DNA of 64,000 nt, from contig CAYVJG010000001.1 of the NCBI GenBank assembly GCA_964451785.1, positions 1 to 64,000 on the forward strand. The letters are read 5' to 3'. This DNA comes from JAJYSO01 sp964451785. Lineage in GTDB: Bacteria > Bacteroidota > Bacteroidia > Flavobacteriales > Flavobacteriaceae. Position 1 is the stretch's first letter. Every line of letters begins with the position of its first letter. A program made the position numbers and the translations under genes. Shown here piece after piece: positions 16,053 through 24,871 of this stretch. The notes beneath the pieces were generated by a model. It was not told where the DNA came from, searched no databases, and saw only the letters and a list, made by a program, of their open reading frames with translations.

Positions 16053-17036
16053 ATGGATTACGCAAAAAATATTCTCGAAACCATCGGGCATACCCCTTTG
16101 GTGAAACTCAACAAAATTACGGCCGAAATTGACGCCTTAGTTTTAGCTAAATACGAAACCTTTAATCCGGGTAATTCGGTTAAAGATCGGATGGCATTAA
16201 AAATGATTGAAATAGCCGAAGAAGAAGGCAAACTCAAACCCGGCGGAACAATTATTGAAGGCACTTCGGGTAATACCGGAATGGGGTTAGCTTTAGCGGC
16301 AATCATTAAAGGCTACAAGATGATTTGTGTCATCTCCGATAAACAGAGCAAAGAAAAAATTGACATCTTAAGAGCGGTGGGTAGCGAAGTAATCGTATGC
16401 CCTACTGATGTTGAGCCAGATGATCCTCGTTCGTATTACTCTACTTCAAAACGCCTCGCCGAAGAAACGACTAATGCGTGGTATGTCAATCAATATGACA
16501 ACCCAGCCAATAGCTTGGCGCATTACGAATCTACAGGTCCCGAAATTTGGGAACAAACCGATGGGAAAATTACGCATTTTGTGGTCGGGGTAGGAACCGG
16601 AGGCACCATTTCAGGTGTTGGGCGCTATTTAAAAGAAAAGAACCCAAATATTAAAATCTGGGGAATTGATACCTACGGATCGGTATTTAAAAAATATCAT
16701 GAAACCGGTATTTTTGACGAAAATGAAATTTACCCTTACATCACCGAAGGTATAGGTGAAGATATCTTGCCTAAAAATGTAGATTTTAAACTCATTGACG
16801 GGTTTACAAAAGTAACCGATAAGGATGCAGCTATTTATCAACGCCGCTTAGCTAAAGAAGAGGCTATGTTTTTAGGAAATTCAGCCGGCGCAGCCGTTAA
16901 AGGATTGCTGCAATTGAAAGATCAATTCTCTAAAGACGATGTGGTTGTGGTGCTTTTTCACGATCACGGCAGCCGCTATGTCAACAAGATGTTTAATGAC
17001 GATTGGATGCGTGAAAAAGGATTTCTAGAAGAATAA
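16053..17036 (+). CDS. PLP-dependent cysteine synthase / cystathionine beta-synthase family enzyme
   Basis: 327 residues of fold type II. K44 in NPGNSVKDR is the PLP lysine; TSGNTGMG (71-78) binds the substrate carboxylate; GVGTGGTISG is the phosphate-binding glycine loop; SAGAA is the C-terminal motif. Two segments, EGIGEDILPKNVDFKLIDG and KYHETG, resemble cystathionine beta-synthase more than E. coli CysK, so either O-acetylserine sulfhydrylase or CBS activity is possible. No CBS-pair regulatory domain is attached. The gene has its own -7 box and terminator and so appears monocistronic. Confidence 0.85.
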   Translation: MDYAKNILETIGHTPLVKLNKITAEIDALVLAKYETFNPGNSVKDRMALKMIEIAEEEGKLKPGGTIIEGTSGNTGMGLALAAIIKGYKMICVISDKQSKEKIDILRAVGSEVIVCPTDVEPDDPRSYYSTSKRLAEETTNAWYVNQYDNPANSLAHYESTGPEIWEQTDGKITHFVVGVGTGGTISGVGRYLKEKNPNIKIWGIDTYGSVFKKYHETGIFDENEIYPYITEGIGEDILPKNVDFKLIDGFTKVTDKDAAIYQRRLAKEEAMFLGNSAGAAVKGLLQLKDQFSKDDVVVVLFHDHGSRYVNKMFNDDWMREKGFLEE

Positions 17037-17059
17037 ATAAACAGTATTTGAAATTGATA

Positions 17060-17096
17060 AAATAGGGAAGGAGCACGTGTTTCTTCCCTATTTCAT
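17060..17096 (+). terminator. Intrinsic terminator after the cysteine synthase/CBS-type gene
   Basis: AAATAGGGAAG (17060-17070) pairs with CTTCCCTATTT (17083-17093), 12-base loop, then a T-rich tail. Confidence 0.7.
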
Positions 17097-17137
17097 TTTA
17101 AATGATTAACTTACAGAGTGTTTTGAAGTAGCTTGTT

Positions 17138-18418
17138 ATGAAAGAAGATTTTTTACATTACCTCTGGAAGTTTAAAAAGTTTGATTTTCTTCATCTAAAA
17201 TCAACCGCAAATCAATCTATTCAGCTCATTGCCGTAGGGCAACACAATCAAAATCAAGCTGGACCTGATTTCTTTAATTCCCAGATCAAAATTGACGGTC
17301 AACTCTGGGCCGGAAATGTAGAAATTCACCTTAAATCGAGTGACTGGTATGCGCATCATCACGAAACCGACTCCGCTTATGACAATGTGATTTTACATGT
17401 TGTTTGGCATGAAGATGTTGAAGTGTATCGGGCTAATAATTCAGTAATTCCCACCTTAGAGCTCAAAAATTATGTGTCTCATAAAACCTTGACTAATTAT
17501 CATGAATTACTTGATTTAAAGCCCCTGAAGTGGATTAACTGTGAGCGCGATTTTCCTGATTTTTCAGATTTTGAACTCACTAATTGGTTAGAACGTTTAT
17601 ATGTTGAACGCTTACAAGTTAAATCAAAAACAATTACAGATTTATTGCAACAAAATCACAACGATTGGGAGGCAACCCTGTTCTGTTTGTTAGCTAAAAA
17701 CTTTGGACTCAATGTCAATGGATCTGCCTTTTTTAACTTAGCTAAACATATTCCTTATGCTGTAATTCGAAAAATACAAGAAGTAATGCCTATGGAAGCT
17801 CTGTTTTTTGGTCAAGTAGGACTATTAGATCGACCGGGAGAAGCCAATTATTACCGAGAGTTGCAACAAGAGTACGCCTATTTAAAACAAAAATTTCAAT
17901 TAAAACGGCAACTTTCTGAACCTGTACATTTCTTTAGATTACGTCCACAAAATTTTCCCACTATACGCTTAGCTCAGTTAGCAAATTTGATCGTTTCAAA
18001 ACGCCAGCTATTTTCTCAATTGATAGCTGAAAATAATCTTAGGAAGATCAGAGAAAACTTGCAGATAACGACTTCTGAATTTTGGAAAACGCATTACACT
18101 TTTGAAAAAAACGTAAAACCATGCCTTAAAAAACTATCGCCAAACTTTATAAATCTTCTGATAATTAATACCGTAGTTCCCTTAAAATTTGCTTACACTT
18201 CTACTAGTGTTAAAAAAATAGACGAAGAACTATTTGCTTTGATGCGTCAATTGCCGCTTGAAAAGAATAGAATTACTAAGGGGTTTAATCGTTTGCGCTC
18301 AAATACAGCAAAAGATGCGTTGTCATCACAAGCTTTGTTGCAGCTCAAACATAATTATTGCGACAAAAATCGGTGTTTGCACTGCAACCTCGGAATTAAG
18401 TTGTTGCAAAAAGGCTAG
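17138..18418 (+). CDS. DUF2851 family protein
   Basis: 426 residues matching the Bacteroidota family DUF2851: N-terminal MKEDFLHYLWKFKKFD, then GPDFFNSQIKIDGQLWAGNVEIH and a histidine-rich SSDWYAHHHETD, VILHVVWHED stretch. This region looks nuclease-like (acidic and E-x-H residues in the order of a PD-(D/E)XK fold), but that is inference. The C-terminal tail CDKNRCLHCNLG has three cysteines that could bind zinc. No function has been established that I know of. It overlaps at its 3' end the promoter of the PspC gene. Confidence 0.85.
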   Translation: MKEDFLHYLWKFKKFDFLHLKSTANQSIQLIAVGQHNQNQAGPDFFNSQIKIDGQLWAGNVEIHLKSSDWYAHHHETDSAYDNVILHVVWHEDVEVYRANNSVIPTLELKNYVSHKTLTNYHELLDLKPLKWINCERDFPDFSDFELTNWLERLYVERLQVKSKTITDLLQQNHNDWEATLFCLLAKNFGLNVNGSAFFNLAKHIPYAVIRKIQEVMPMEALFFGQVGLLDRPGEANYYRELQQEYAYLKQKFQLKRQLSEPVHFFRLRPQNFPTIRLAQLANLIVSKRQLFSQLIAENNLRKIRENLQITTSEFWKTHYTFEKNVKPCLKKLSPNFINLLIINTVVPLKFAYTSTSVKKIDEELFALMRQLPLEKNRITKGFNRLRSNTAKDALSSQALLQLKHNYCDKNRCLHCNLGIKLLQKG

Positions 18419-18434
18419 AGAACACTTATCTTTG
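18404..18434 (+). promoter_or_regulatory. Bacteroidota-type promoter of the PspC gene, inside the DUF2851 end
   Basis: TTG at 18404-18406, 20 bases, then TATCTTTG at 18427-18434. The ATG at 18439 is only four bases further, so the transcript should be leaderless. The promoter lies partly within the last codons of the DUF2851 gene. Confidence 0.65.
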
Positions 18435-18438
18435 AGCA

Positions 18439-18669
18439 ATGCTAAGGTTAATTTATAAAATACGTTACTTTTTTGAACGCCATGGCTTTTATGTCAGTTC
18501 GCGTTTAGCTGATCGTTTGGGGATTCGGGTTAAGCGCATCCGCCTATTTTTTATTTACCTCTCTTTTGCCACCTTGGGCATAGGGTTTGCACTCTATTTG
18601 ACCTTAGCTTTCTGTTTGCGCTTTAAAGATATGGTCTATACCAAACGCACTTCTGTTTTTGATTTATAA
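18439..18669 (+). CDS. PspC domain protein (small)
   Basis: A 76-residue protein consisting of one PspC domain: a basic start with YVSSRLADRLGIRVKRIRLFFIYLS, then one membrane-spanning helix to about residue 56 and a short polar tail. PspC proteins sense envelope stress in enterobacteria; here no pspA or pspB is nearby, and in Bacteroidota single PspC domains occur in many small proteins, so the role is unknown. The promoter at 18404-18434 implies separate expression from DUF2851. Confidence 0.82.
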   Translation: MLRLIYKIRYFFERHGFYVSSRLADRLGIRVKRIRLFFIYLSFATLGIGFALYLTLAFCLRFKDMVYTKRTSVFDL

Positions 18670-18804
18670 GCACCTAAATACTGTTAAACACGAGTTAAAA
18701 CACGTATAAAACTTCTTATAAACTTAAAATTTAAGGCTTTTTATGGCTAGGTGATTTATTTTTCTTTTCTTTAAGAATTCAAATTTAAAATCCCCTACAC
18801 TTTT

Positions 18805-20487
18805 ATGAGGAAATTATTCGTATTGGTCACATTTTTGATGTTGCCCTTGATGACATTCGCACAAGAAAATAAATCTATTACAGAACGCATCGGAGCTGCT
18901 TTTAAAGAAATTTCTGACCCTATTGTGGGAGTAGTTTTTTATCATTGGAAATTTAATATGCCCGGGGTTGAAAAAACAATAGAATTACCCATAGTGGTCT
19001 TAATATTAATCTTAGGAGCCACTTTTTTTACGCTATATTTTAAGGGACTTAATTTTAGAAGCTTTAAAAAGTGCTACCATACTAATCGCGGTAAATACGA
19101 GCATCTAGAATATTATGTGCCTGCCGATGAAGAAATCAAGGTAGAAGGAGGTAAAATTATAAATGCAGTTAAGTTAACGGGTAGAAAATTAGGAGAAATC
19201 ACCCATTTTCAAGCGCTATCAGCATCACTGTCTGCCACTTGTGGTATGGGTAATATCGCAGGGGTGGCCGTAGCAATGGCTATTGGAGGTCCCGGAGCCA
19301 TTGTTTGGATGGTTTTAGCCGGATTTTTAGGTATGTCTTCAAAATTTGTGGAGTGTACACTAGGAGTGCGCTATCGTGAAGTAGATGAAAATGGCAATAC
19401 TTATGGTGGTCCTATGTATTACCTTAAAAAAGGCTTAGCCACAAAAGGCTTTGCTAAATTAGGTAAAGTTTTGTCTGTGTTTTTTGCTATTTTTTGCGTT
19501 TGTGGTTCCTTGGGAGGCGGTAATATGTTGCAATCCAATCAAGCTGCAGCTCAATTTGTAACACAATTCAATATTGATATTCCCAATGCGCGATTGTATT
19601 TCGGAATTTTAATTACGGTTATAGTTGGTTTAGTGATTATTGGCGGTATAAAACGTATAGGCTCAGTGACTGAAAAGCTAGTTCCTTTTATGGCTATAAC
19701 CTATGTTGGTGCTGGTTTAATTATTGTAGGGATGAATTTTGACATGGTTCCTTTTGCGGCTGGGCAAATTTGGGATGGCGCTTTTAATGCAGATTCTCTG
19801 TTAGGCGGTGTTCTAGGTGTACTTATTGTCGGGATGACACGTTCTGCTTTTTCAAATGAAGCAGGAATTGGATCTGCTCCAATTGCTCACTCTGCAGTGA
19901 AAACTCATTTTCCGGCAAGCGAAGGTATTGCGGCAATTATTGGCCCTTTTGTCGATACGGTAGTGGTGGGTTCTACAACTGCTATCGTCATCATTATTAC
20001 CAATGCAAAATACAACCTGTTCTCTTATGGGAGTATGGCTGGTGATAAGGTAATTTTGAATGCCACTGGTGAAAAAATTGGAGGTGTACCCTTAACCTCT
20101 GTGGCCTTTGATGCTGCTATTCCTCATTTTTCAATTGTATTGACAATCGCCGTAATTTTATTTGCTATTTCAACTATGATCTCTTGGTCTTATTATGGAT
20201 TACAGTCATGGAAATATCTTTTTGGAAAGAGCAAAGCTTCTGATATCAGCTTTAAAGCCATGTTTCTACTGTTTGCCATTATTGGTTCAACAGTTACCTT
20301 AAATACAGTAGTGGCATTTTCTGATGCGATGATCTTTTCAATGTTATTCCCTAATATTGTTGGCCTTATTATTTTGGCACCTGAGGTGAAAAAAGAATTG
20401 AAAAAATATTTTAATGCCATAAAAATACACCATATGCCTGAAGAAATAGATGAAGCTAAACTTCGATTTGACGATAGAGAAGTATAG
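18805..20487 (+). CDS. Alanine/sodium symporter, AGCS family (first copy)
   Basis: A 560-residue amino-acid carrier, probably sodium-coupled uptake of alanine or glycine. After a signal-like first segment (LFVLVTFLMLPLMTFAQ) come about 10 membrane segments; family motifs visible are CGMGNIAGVAVAMAIGGPGA, GGPMYYLKKGL, SNEAGIGSAP and MISWSYYGLQSW. A charged insert of about 60 residues (100-130 region) is not found in short AGCS proteins. It is closely similar to the gene at 23147, which shares the same layout; the pair flanks an APC permease. A terminator follows. Confidence 0.92.
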   Translation: MRKLFVLVTFLMLPLMTFAQENKSITERIGAAFKEISDPIVGVVFYHWKFNMPGVEKTIELPIVVLILILGATFFTLYFKGLNFRSFKKCYHTNRGKYEHLEYYVPADEEIKVEGGKIINAVKLTGRKLGEITHFQALSASLSATCGMGNIAGVAVAMAIGGPGAIVWMVLAGFLGMSSKFVECTLGVRYREVDENGNTYGGPMYYLKKGLATKGFAKLGKVLSVFFAIFCVCGSLGGGNMLQSNQAAAQFVTQFNIDIPNARLYFGILITVIVGLVIIGGIKRIGSVTEKLVPFMAITYVGAGLIIVGMNFDMVPFAAGQIWDGAFNADSLLGGVLGVLIVGMTRSAFSNEAGIGSAPIAHSAVKTHFPASEGIAAIIGPFVDTVVVGSTTAIVIIITNAKYNLFSYGSMAGDKVILNATGEKIGGVPLTSVAFDAAIPHFSIVLTIAVILFAISTMISWSYYGLQSWKYLFGKSKASDISFKAMFLLFAIIGSTVTLNTVVAFSDAMIFSMLFPNIVGLIILAPEVKKELKKYFNAIKIHHMPEEIDEAKLRFDDREV

Positions 20488-20514
20488 CTTACAAATAGAT
20501 TTTAACAGTATATT

Positions 20515-20548
20515 AACTCGCTTTATGTTTGTATGAAGCGAGTTTTTT
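20515..20548 (+). terminator. Intrinsic terminator after the first AGCS gene
   Basis: AACTCGCTT (20515-20523) pairs with AAGCGAGTT (20536-20544), 12-base loop, then TTTT. Confidence 0.8.
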
Positions 20549-20791
20549 GTTCTATTGCATAGTTTTTACAAATAGAGCACAAAATCTATATTATGAGAGC
20601 TATTTTCTCATTGACAGACAAATTTCACGTACTAGCGGTATTTTCTATGCCGAAGGATTCTAGCACCCCTTAGCCTGTTGTTTTTATACTTAAAGTATGT
20701 TCACTTTTTCTTTTTATGGAAAGGGCTGCTTTACTGTTATTCATTTTGTGTTTCATAAAAACGTATCTATTTTTAATCAAAAATAAATTTT
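20549..20791. other. Gene-free stretch, nothing recognised
   Basis: AT-rich leader region of the APC permease gene. No coding frame, repeat copy or clear promoter pair was found. Confidence 0.45.
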
Positions 20792-22651
20792 ATGAGTTTT
20801 GAATCAGCCGATAAAGGCTTGAAGAAAGAAGTTTCATTTGTTCAATTATTATTATTAGGCGTTAGTGCGCAGATAGGCTCTGGTTGGCTTTTTGGAGTCC
20901 TGGCAGCAGCTGATATGGCTGGCCCAGGAGCTATTTTGTCCTGGATTATCGCTTCAGCCTTAATCTTTTTAATCTCCTTAACTTATCTCGAAATAGGCTC
21001 GATGTTACCACGTTCTGGAGGAATTGTACGCTACACCTATTTGACACATGGTTCGCTTTCAGGTTGGATTATTGGCTGGGGCTATTGGATTTCGGTAGTC
21101 GCTATTCCAGCGCTTGAAGCCGTAGCCACCTTAACCTATATCGGAGGACAATATCCGAGTTTACACTTGTTAACTACTGTTGACGGCGTAGATATGTTGA
21201 GTTGGCCTAACGGAATATTAGCCGGAATTGGCCTGATGATTTTCTTTTTCTGTTTAAATTATTACGGTAGTAAACTGTTAGCTGAAGCCAATAAATGGGT
21301 GACTATTTGGAAAATTGGCTTGCCTGTTTTAACCTTTATAGCCTTGTTTTTTATCATGGATAGTAGCAATTTTACACTCTACGGTGGTTTTATGCCCGAA
21401 GGTATACCTGGAGTGTTGCACGCTATTCCGATGACAGGTATTGTCTTTTCGCTTTTAGGGTTTAGACAAGCTTTAGATTATGGAGGTGAATCTAAAAATC
21501 CACAACGCGACGTGCCTTGGGCTACGTTTGGATCAATTGCTATTCCAACTCTGATTTATACCTTATTGCAAATCGCATTTATCGGCGCCTTAAATTGGAG
21601 TGATATGGGCTTAGCTCCTGGTAGCTGGAGTCAACTTGTTGAAGGAGGGTGGGGAGACGGCCCGCTTTTTCACGCTCTTGAGTCTGCTAATATTGCCGCC
21701 ATGGCCGCTTTAGGAACTTTTTTATTAATTGATGCTGCGGTGTCTCCACTGGCTACAGGATGGGTATACTTAGGCACTGGATCACGTACAGGTTATGGCT
21801 TATCCGTACACCGCTCTTTGCCGAAGATTTTTTCTGCTAACAATAAACACGGTGTGCCGTGGTTGCCATTAATTATTTCAGCTTTAGTGGGTTGCCTCTT
21901 TTTTGTGCCGGCACCAAGTTGGTATAAACTGGTTGGGTTTATTAGTTCTGCAGCTGTACTTTCTTATATTATGGGCGGTGTTGGCTTGCCGGTCATGCGT
22001 AAAACAGCGCCGCAATTAAAACGTCCATTTAAGCTTAAGGGTTATCATTTTTGGGCGCCTGTTTCATTTATAGGAGCTGTGATTATCTTGTATTGGAGTG
22101 GTTTTCAAGTCTTATTAAATATGTTTACTATTGTGCTTATAGGTCTACCAGTATACAGCGCTTATGACGCGAGATGCCGTGGCTGGATTGGTAAAACTGC
22201 TAGTTATACAACGAGTATTGCATTTTTAGTGTTGTGGCTATACTTAGCTGTTGAAGGTGGTTGGGTGCTTAATACTAATCCACTTGATACACCTGAAACC
22301 TGGTCGTTTACCACTTATTATACTGCTTTTGTTGTGCTATTATTGGGGTATTTGTTTGCACTATGGGGATTTAGTAATAAAATTGGCCGTAAGCATATTA
22401 ATGCCAGTTGGTGGTTGATATTTTTAATGATTGGCACACTTTGGGTGAGCTTTTATGGCTATTATGGACCGTTTGGTCCACATGGCTCACAGCCTAATTC
22501 TGACGGCTTGATCTTTGGCTTCCCTTGGGGAATGGTTGCTGAAATAGTAATCGGGCTGATTGCTTATGTATGGGGAATTAATTCTGGTTTTGAAACTGAA
22601 CAAATCAAAGAAGTGGTTAAAGCAGAAGTAGCAAGCTACGAAAAAGAATAA
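20792..22651 (+). CDS. APC family amino-acid permease
   Basis: 619 residues with about 13-14 membrane helices. The first helix carries GVSAQIGSGWLFGVLAAADMAGPGA, the discontinuous TM1 binding motif of the amino acid-polyamine-organocation family, and helix 2 has LEIGSMLPRSGG. The N-terminus is short and there is no signal peptide. The substrate is not clear; basic or aromatic amino acids are all possible. The protein is longer at the C-terminal side than most APC carriers (about 450-500), with extra helices near 480-600. A strong terminator follows, so it is transcribed separately from the second AGCS gene. Confidence 0.88.
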   Translation: MSFESADKGLKKEVSFVQLLLLGVSAQIGSGWLFGVLAAADMAGPGAILSWIIASALIFLISLTYLEIGSMLPRSGGIVRYTYLTHGSLSGWIIGWGYWISVVAIPALEAVATLTYIGGQYPSLHLLTTVDGVDMLSWPNGILAGIGLMIFFFCLNYYGSKLLAEANKWVTIWKIGLPVLTFIALFFIMDSSNFTLYGGFMPEGIPGVLHAIPMTGIVFSLLGFRQALDYGGESKNPQRDVPWATFGSIAIPTLIYTLLQIAFIGALNWSDMGLAPGSWSQLVEGGWGDGPLFHALESANIAAMAALGTFLLIDAAVSPLATGWVYLGTGSRTGYGLSVHRSLPKIFSANNKHGVPWLPLIISALVGCLFFVPAPSWYKLVGFISSAAVLSYIMGGVGLPVMRKTAPQLKRPFKLKGYHFWAPVSFIGAVIILYWSGFQVLLNMFTIVLIGLPVYSAYDARCRGWIGKTASYTTSIAFLVLWLYLAVEGGWVLNTNPLDTPETWSFTTYYTAFVVLLLGYLFALWGFSNKIGRKHINASWWLIFLMIGTLWVSFYGYYGPFGPHGSQPNSDGLIFGFPWGMVAEIVIGLIAYVWGINSGFETEQIKEVVKAEVASYEKE

Positions 22652-22674
22652 GCTTCAATTAATGTTGATATAAT

Positions 22675-22711
22675 AAACGAGGAGATATTTAATTGTTTCC
22701 TCGTTTTTTTG
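22675..22711 (+). terminator. Intrinsic terminator after the APC permease gene
   Basis: AAACGAGGA (22675-22683) pairs with TCCTCGTTT (22698-22706), 14-base loop, followed by a T-run. Confidence 0.85.
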
Positions 22712-22848
22712 TTAAATAAGCTTTGGGTAATTACACTTTGTGATGTTTTAATTGAGATACTGAAATGAAATTTAAATTCTAATTGAATTTATAACAGCTA
22801 CTGCAGTTTTATAGGATTTGTGTATGAATTGTTTATTTGTTAGATTTG

Positions 22849-22979
22849 TTATACCAATTATAATTATTTTTTAGTCTGATTTAGAATATTTTTTATAGGT
22901 ATAATACCGTGGTTCATAAATTACTAGTACAATGAGACAAAGTCGAAATTGGACTATTTAATTTATACATACGGTATTA
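22849..22979 (+). repeat. Interspersed ~131-bp hairpin repeat, copy 2
   Basis: Same orientation as 972-1103 and about 95% identical by eye (five substitutions and one T-run length change). Ends TTATACC and GGTATTA, internal junction GGTATAATACC, core GAGACAAAGTC hairpin tip. It lies in a 495-base gap between the APC and second AGCS genes; the rest of the gap (22712-22848 and 22980-23146) shows nothing else I can name. Confidence 0.88.
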
Positions 22980-23146
22980 GCCTCAGAAGTCTTCATTCAA
23001 TTAAGATTTTTCTTTTTTTTAATCAAATAGAAGACTTATTATTCAACTTATACCTTGTCAATAAAATGTTCAAACTGTATTTTAACAGCTCATGAATAGA
23101 CAAAGGTATTTTTTGAAGTTGACATAGCAACCAATTTAATTATTAT

Positions 23147-24772
23147 ATGAAGCGGTTTTACTGCCTATTACTCACAGGATTGTTTCCTGTTTTTACTTTT
23201 GCCCAAGAGGCGTCTTTATCCGATAAAATCAATGCTGTATTTCAAAACAATACCCAGTGGTTTATTGATCTTATTTTTTATGAAATCCCTTTTAGCGATG
23301 ACTTTAAAGTGCCTTGGGTAGTGCTATTATTAATAGGAGGAGCTGTTTACTTTACCGTTTATTTCAAAATTATTAATTTTACTGGATTTCGCACAGCAAT
23401 CAGGGTTGTACGGGGAGATTATGAAGACATTGAAGCGGTTGGCGCTGAGGTTCTTTATGATAATGTCGATGTAAAAGAACAAAAAAAAGTTATAGAAGAA
23501 ATTAAGGAAAACGATCATTCTGATGGTGAATTATCCCACTTTCAAGCTTTAGCAACTGCCTTGTCAGCCACGGTAGGTTTAGGAAATATTGCCGGTGTGG
23601 CAGTCGCTATTTCTATTGGAGGACCTGGCGCTACATTCTGGATGATTATTGGCGGTTTGCTAGGAATGGCTACCAAGTTTGCCGAGTGTACTTTGGGCGT
23701 AAAATACCGTGAGATAGGTCCTGATGGAACTGTTTATGGAGGTCCAATGTATTACCTCAAAAAAGGACTAGCTAAAAAAGGCTATGTCAAATTTGGGAAA
23801 GCACTCGGGTTGATTTTTGCAATTTTGATAACAGGTGGCGCCTTCGGCATAGGAAATATGTTTCAGGCCAATCAAGCTGCGGCTCAATTTTCTGAACTCT
23901 TTGGATGGGGTGATACCGGTATGCTATGGGTAGGAGCAGCCTTAGCGGTTTTAGTAGGTTTAGTTGTTGTTGGCGGTGTTAAACGTATCGCTAAGGTTAC
24001 TGAAAAGATTGTGCCTTTTATGGCTGTACTTTATGTGTTGAGTGCTTTAATTATTTTAGGCGTCAATTATCACTATATTGATGATGCATTTGCTTTGATT
24101 TTTGAAGGTGCTTTTAGTGGCTTAGGTATAGCCGGTGGTCTAGCTGGGGTGATGATACAAGGTATTCGTCGTAGTGCATTTTCAAATGAAGCTGGTTTAG
24201 GTTCTGCACCAACAGCTCACGCAGCCGTAAAAACAAAATATCCGGCTTCAGAGGGTATTGTTGCTTTGCTTGAGCCTTTTATTGATACGGTGGCGATTTG
24301 TACAATGACGGCCTTAATTATCATCATAGCTAATTTTGATGCGCATATTGTTGAGTATGGATCGGCGGTTACCCAAGGTGTACAGGTTACGGCTGCGGCT
24401 TTTGATGCAGCAATTCCACATTTTTCTATCGTGTTGACTATTGCCGTGATTCTTTTTGCTGTGTCAACTATGATTTCTTGGTCCTATTACGGGGTGCAAG
24501 GTTGGATGTATCTCTTTGGAAAAGGAAAGAAAACACGTCTAGCTTATAATATTATTTTCTGTATTTTTATTTGGATTGGCTCAGCTATTGACCTCGGAGC
24601 AGTAATTGACTTTTCCGATGCGATGAACTTTGCAATGGCAGTTCCTAATATTATTGGAGTGGTTATACTAGCTTCTGTAGTGCGCTATGAATTAAAACGC
24701 TATAGAGAAGCCATAAAAACTAAACACAAAGCTCTGGATGAGGGGTTAAAAGATGCCAATGAACATCTGTAA
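23147..24772 (+). CDS. Alanine/sodium symporter, AGCS family (second copy)
   Basis: 541 residues with the same architecture as the first copy at 18805: signal-like segment (CLLLTGLFPVFTFAQ), first membrane helix, a charged insert (about 90-125) and then the core with VGLGNIAGVAVAISIGGPGA, GGPMYYLKKGL, SNEAGLGSAP and MISWSYYGVQGW. Substrate expected to be a small neutral amino acid with sodium. Clear sequence differences in the substrate region, such as CGMGN versus VGLGN, suggest that the two copies differ in selectivity or regulation. A long terminator follows. Confidence 0.92.
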   Translation: MKRFYCLLLTGLFPVFTFAQEASLSDKINAVFQNNTQWFIDLIFYEIPFSDDFKVPWVVLLLIGGAVYFTVYFKIINFTGFRTAIRVVRGDYEDIEAVGAEVLYDNVDVKEQKKVIEEIKENDHSDGELSHFQALATALSATVGLGNIAGVAVAISIGGPGATFWMIIGGLLGMATKFAECTLGVKYREIGPDGTVYGGPMYYLKKGLAKKGYVKFGKALGLIFAILITGGAFGIGNMFQANQAAAQFSELFGWGDTGMLWVGAALAVLVGLVVVGGVKRIAKVTEKIVPFMAVLYVLSALIILGVNYHYIDDAFALIFEGAFSGLGIAGGLAGVMIQGIRRSAFSNEAGLGSAPTAHAAVKTKYPASEGIVALLEPFIDTVAICTMTALIIIIANFDAHIVEYGSAVTQGVQVTAAAFDAAIPHFSIVLTIAVILFAVSTMISWSYYGVQGWMYLFGKGKKTRLAYNIIFCIFIWIGSAIDLGAVIDFSDAMNFAMAVPNIIGVVILASVVRYELKRYREAIKTKHKALDEGLKDANEHL

Positions 24773-24797
24773 TTTGTGATTATATTCAACTTACTTT

Positions 24798-24830
24798 AAA
24801 AAATCTCTCACTTTTGTGAGAGATTTTTTA
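24798..24830 (+). terminator. Intrinsic terminator after the second AGCS gene
   Basis: AAAAATCTCTCAC (24799-24811) pairs with GTGAGAGATTTTT (24816-24828) around a four-base TTTT loop; the stem is symmetric and may work in both directions. Confidence 0.88.
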
Positions 24831-24871
24831 TTATTACTGTTAACTTGTAGTTGTTATAAAAGCAAAATAAC

